A stretch of DNA of 64,000 nucleotides from Bacteroidales bacterium (GTDB lineage: Bacteria > Bacteroidota > Bacteroidia > Bacteroidales > UBA932). Each line of letters opens with the position of its first letter. Position 1 is the first letter of the stretch. The notes under the pieces are model-generated. The model had not been told where the DNA came from. It worked only from the letters and a program-made list of their open reading frames with translations, and made no database searches. The stretch is taken from positions 1 to 64,000 of the forward strand of contig JAFURF010000070.1 of the NCBI GenBank assembly GCA_017471965.1, in the 5' to 3' direction. Shown in pieces: positions 62,459 to 64,000 of the stretch. The position numbers were made by a program, and so were the translations under genes.

Positions 62459-63583
62459 ATGGATTTATTTGAAGTATATAAATTGTGGGACATCGAGCCG
62501 GTACGAGGGCTCGATACCACTTTGTGGGATAAGGATGGCGAGGTGTATACTGACCTTTATGGCGGGCACGCCGTGATTTCTGTGGGACATTGCCATCCTC
62601 ATTATGTGAAGACTCTCTCCGAGCAGATCGGAAAGTTGGGGTTCTATTCGAATGCTGTGCAGAATCCCTTGCAAAAGGAACTCGCTTCCCGCCTGGGTAA
62701 GGTCTGCGGATACGATGATTATTCCCTGTTCCTTTGCAACAGTGGGGCTGAGGCTAATGAGAATGCTCTCAAAGTGGCATCGTTCCATACCGGCAAGGCC
62801 AAGGTGCTGGCATTCAGGAAGGCATTCCACGGAAGAACTTCCGGTGCGGTAGCAGCAACTGACAATCCTAAGATACAGGCTCCGTTCAATGCGACACAAA
62901 ACATAGTTTTCGCACCTCTGAACGACCTGGAGGCGGTTGATGCGGAACTTTCGGGAGGCGGCTTTGCTGCAGTCATCATCGAGGGTATCCAGGGAGTGGC
63001 CGGGATCTATGAGCCTACAGCAGAGTTCATGCACGGATTGCGTGCCCTATGCGACAGATACGGCTGTGTCCTGATTCTGGACGAGATTCAGTCCGGCTAC
63101 GGACGCACCGGAAAATTCTTTGCACATCAGCACCACGGGGTATGTGCTGACATCATCACCACAGCCAAGGGAATGGGCAACGGCTTCCCTATCGGAGGTG
63201 TCCTGATTAGCCCTTCCATCAAGGCATCGTATGGTATGCTTGGAACGACATTCGGAGGCAACCATCTTGCCTGCACTGCAGCACTTGCCGTACTGGATAT
63301 CATTGAGAATGAACACCTTGTAGAGAATGCCGCAAAGATAGGAAAGTACTTCGCAGAAGCATTTGCCGCAGACAAGGCCATCAAGGAATACAGGGGCAAG
63401 GGACTGATGATCGGTATGGAACTGAAAGATGAATACGTCGGGCTCCGCGACAGGCTTCTATTCGAAAGGCATTTCTTCACAGGAGCGGCAGGTGCCCAGG
63501 TCATCCGCCTCCTCCCTTCACTCACCATCTCGCAGGAGACTGCAGAGTCATTCGTTAACGCATGGAAGGAACTGACATTATGA
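62459..63583 (+). CDS. argD: Acylornithine aminotransferase
   Basis: A 374-residue PLP-dependent class III aminotransferase. Landmarks are NSGAEANENALKVA, the RKAFHGRTSGAVAATD segment, LILDEIQSGYGRTG, and the PLP-binding Lys in TTAKGMGNG. It transaminates the acylated glutamate semialdehyde to acylornithine. The ATGA overlap with the next gene (63,580-63,583) couples their translation. The classical family works on acetyl or succinyl substrates. Confidence 0.93.
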   Translation: MDLFEVYKLWDIEPVRGLDTTLWDKDGEVYTDLYGGHAVISVGHCHPHYVKTLSEQIGKLGFYSNAVQNPLQKELASRLGKVCGYDDYSLFLCNSGAEANENALKVASFHTGKAKVLAFRKAFHGRTSGAVAATDNPKIQAPFNATQNIVFAPLNDLEAVDAELSGGGFAAVIIEGIQGVAGIYEPTAEFMHGLRALCDRYGCVLILDEIQSGYGRTGKFFAHQHHGVCADIITTAKGMGNGFPIGGVLISPSIKASYGMLGTTFGGNHLACTAALAVLDIIENEHLVENAAKIGKYFAEAFAADKAIKEYRGKGLMIGMELKDEYVGLRDRLLFERHFFTGAAGAQVIRLLPSLTISQETAESFVNAWKELTL

Positions 63584-64000
63584 GACATTTCACATCAATA
63601 AAGCAATTAGGCAACCTGCAGGACGCACTTGCTGCAGCAAAATATGTAAAGGAGCATCCGTTCGCCGACCAGGACCTCGGCAGGAACAGGACTCTCCTGA
63701 TGATTTTCTTCAATTCGAGTCTGCGTACAAGACTGAGCACACAGAAGGCTGCAATGAATCTCGGAATGAATGTCATCGTGCTTGATGTCAACCAGGGAGC
63801 ATGGAAACTCGAGACCGAACGCGGAGTCATCATGAACAGCGACAAGCCGGAACATCTTCTGGAGGCAATCCCAGTGATGGGATGCTATTGCGATGTGATC
63901 GGAGTACGTGCCTTCGCCAAGTTCGAAAGCAAGGAAGATGATTATAACGAAGTGATCGTCAATCAGTTCATCAGATATTCCGGCAAGCCGGTGTTCAGCA
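63580..64000 (+). CDS. argF': N-succinyl/acetyl-ornithine carbamoyltransferase, partial at window end
   Basis: The first 140 codons are in the window and the frame is still open at 64,000. The start ATG overlaps the argD stop (ATGA). The protein has the carbamoyl-phosphate site FFNSSLRTRLS (about 44-54) and DKPEHLLEA (88-96). Residue 90 is Pro, the position at which Pro rather than Glu distinguishes the succinylornithine enzyme of Bacteroides fragilis from the acetylornithine enzyme of Xanthomonas. The substrate is therefore predicted to be N-succinyl-ornithine, so the whole cluster would run on succinylated intermediates. The C-terminal half is outside the window. Confidence 0.85.
   Translation, partial: MRHFTSIKQLGNLQDALAAAKYVKEHPFADQDLGRNRTLLMIFFNSSLRTRLSTQKAAMNLGMNVIVLDVNQGAWKLETERGVIMNSDKPEHLLEAIPVMGCYCDVIGVRAFAKFESKEDDYNEVIVNQFIRYSGKPVFS

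Overview
The window looks like a chromosome segment of a member of the Bacteroidales (Bacteroidota), probably an uncultured gut or rumen glycan degrader. The evidence is two SusC/SusD-type outer-membrane pairs, many Bacteroidetes-type lipoproteins, a hybrid two-component sensor, promoters of the TTTG / TAnnTTTG kind, and an arginine cluster of the Bacteroides type with a succinylornithine-type carbamoyltransferase. The genus cannot be fixed from the sequence. I see no tRNA, rRNA, CRISPR array, insertion sequence or phage gene.

Region 1 (about 79-34,850) is a large polysaccharide utilization locus (PUL). A minus-strand operon runs from a promoter near 21,280 to a terminator at 79-121. It encodes a surface lipoprotein, SusC, SusD, a DUF3823 lipoprotein, a GH99/71-like lipoprotein, a GH43, a GH99/71-like+GH92 fusion, a CBM6-GH43 lipoprotein, a GH3 with a large unassigned N-terminal module, and a CotH-like lipoprotein. 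Further minus-strand genes encode a DUF5703-type protein and a GH31. A second minus-strand operon (34,784 to 28,772) encodes a GH2, an SGNH-esterase+GH43 fusion and a third GH99/71-like protein. Between them, on the plus strand, lies a membrane-spanning one-component regulator (LamG-like, kelch propeller, one membrane helix, winged-helix DNA-binding domain) that is split by a frameshift at a run of seven C. Together these genes would bind, import and strip a branched, probably acetylated glycan. An alpha-mannose-containing polymer with xylose or arabinose side groups is my best guess.

Region 2 (34,868-42,081) is housekeeping: a DUF4954 protein, recX, a patatin-barrel outer-membrane protein, rlmN and recA.

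Region 3 (42,243-54,995) is a compact second PUL: a CE8 pectin methylesterase, a CE7-like acetyl esterase, SusC, SusD, an alpha/beta-hydrolase and a convergent HTCS regulator. It has esterases but no glycoside hydrolase or lyase, which points to esterified pectin.

Region 4 (55,104-58,885) holds small conserved genes: a helix-hairpin-helix protein, rsmI, an acidic Pro-Glu-repeat protein, tdk, a YkvA-type protein and a small basic protein.

Region 5 (58,949-64,000) is an arginine biosynthesis operon: a GNAT acetyltransferase, argG, argC, argD and the start of argF'. Its intergenic spaces carry long hairpin elements whose stems differ between copies but keep pairing.
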